This document shows, piece after piece, positions 19,247 through 19,247 of a DNA stretch of 19,247 bases. The stretch comes from an uncultured Collinsella sp. (GTDB lineage Bacteria > Actinomycetota > Coriobacteriia > Coriobacteriales > Coriobacteriaceae), in the NCBI GenBank assembly GCA_902494545.1, contig CABUTP010000006.1, positions 1 through 19,247 on the forward strand. The letters run 5' to 3'. The notes beneath the pieces are model-generated. The model did no database searches. It was not told the origin of the DNA and was given only the letters and a program-made list of their open reading frames with translations. Numbering within the stretch: position 1 is the first letter of the stretch; the number at the start of each line of letters is the position of its first letter. The position numbers were made by a program, and so were the translations under genes.

Positions 19247-19247
19247 G

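Overview
The window is GC-rich DNA from a Gram-positive actinobacterium. The fit is best with the Coriobacteriia (Collinsella-like). The main reasons are a PASTA kinase, PP2C phosphatase, FhaA/FhaB and SEDS/PBP cluster of actinobacterial type, and an integrated element of the kind found in gut Coriobacteriia. The taxon is an inference; no rRNA or other marker gene is present.

The window has two parts. Positions 1 to about 7865 are one end of an integrative conjugative or mobilizable element. From the left it holds the 3' end of a GmrSD-like (DUF262/DUF1524) HNH nuclease gene on the + strand. Next is a 500-bp hairpin-rich non-coding stretch with a candidate oriT near 979/980. A tightly packed minus-strand transfer operon follows, listed here in transcription order: Xis-like HTH protein, DnaB-C-like ATPase, MobC, VirD4/TraG coupling protein, relaxase, then an intrinsic terminator. 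To the right lie an unrecognised 228-residue protein and a tyrosine integrase. Beyond the integrase are an AT-rich repeat region and the attachment site, which is the 3' half of a tRNA-Arg(CCU). The intact tRNA and the rest of the element (any mating-pore genes, more cargo) lie to the left of the window. Around the attachment site (7829-8080) is an unusual structure: a tandem 110-bp duplication of tRNA 3' end plus terminator, with inverted tRNA-like copies.

From about 8080 onward the DNA looks like host chromosome. A possible small membrane protein and several terminators come first. Then a minus-strand cluster reads from about 18756 down to 8621: multi-pass membrane Ser/Thr kinase, fhaA, fhaB, PP2C phosphatase (pstP), a single-polypeptide fusion of a RodA/FtsW (SEDS) glycosyltransferase with a class B penicillin-binding protein, and pknB with four PASTA domains. 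Start and stop codons overlap at kinase/fhaA and fhaB/pstP, and the fhaA/fhaB and pstP/fusion gaps are 6 and 16 bases, which indicates an operon. The encoded system would sense the cell wall through the PASTA domains and the membrane kinase, relay signals through phosphothreonine-binding FHA proteins, reset them with the phosphatase, and act on a joined glycan polymerase/transpeptidase. The window ends in the 3' part of a YcxB-like membrane protein gene.
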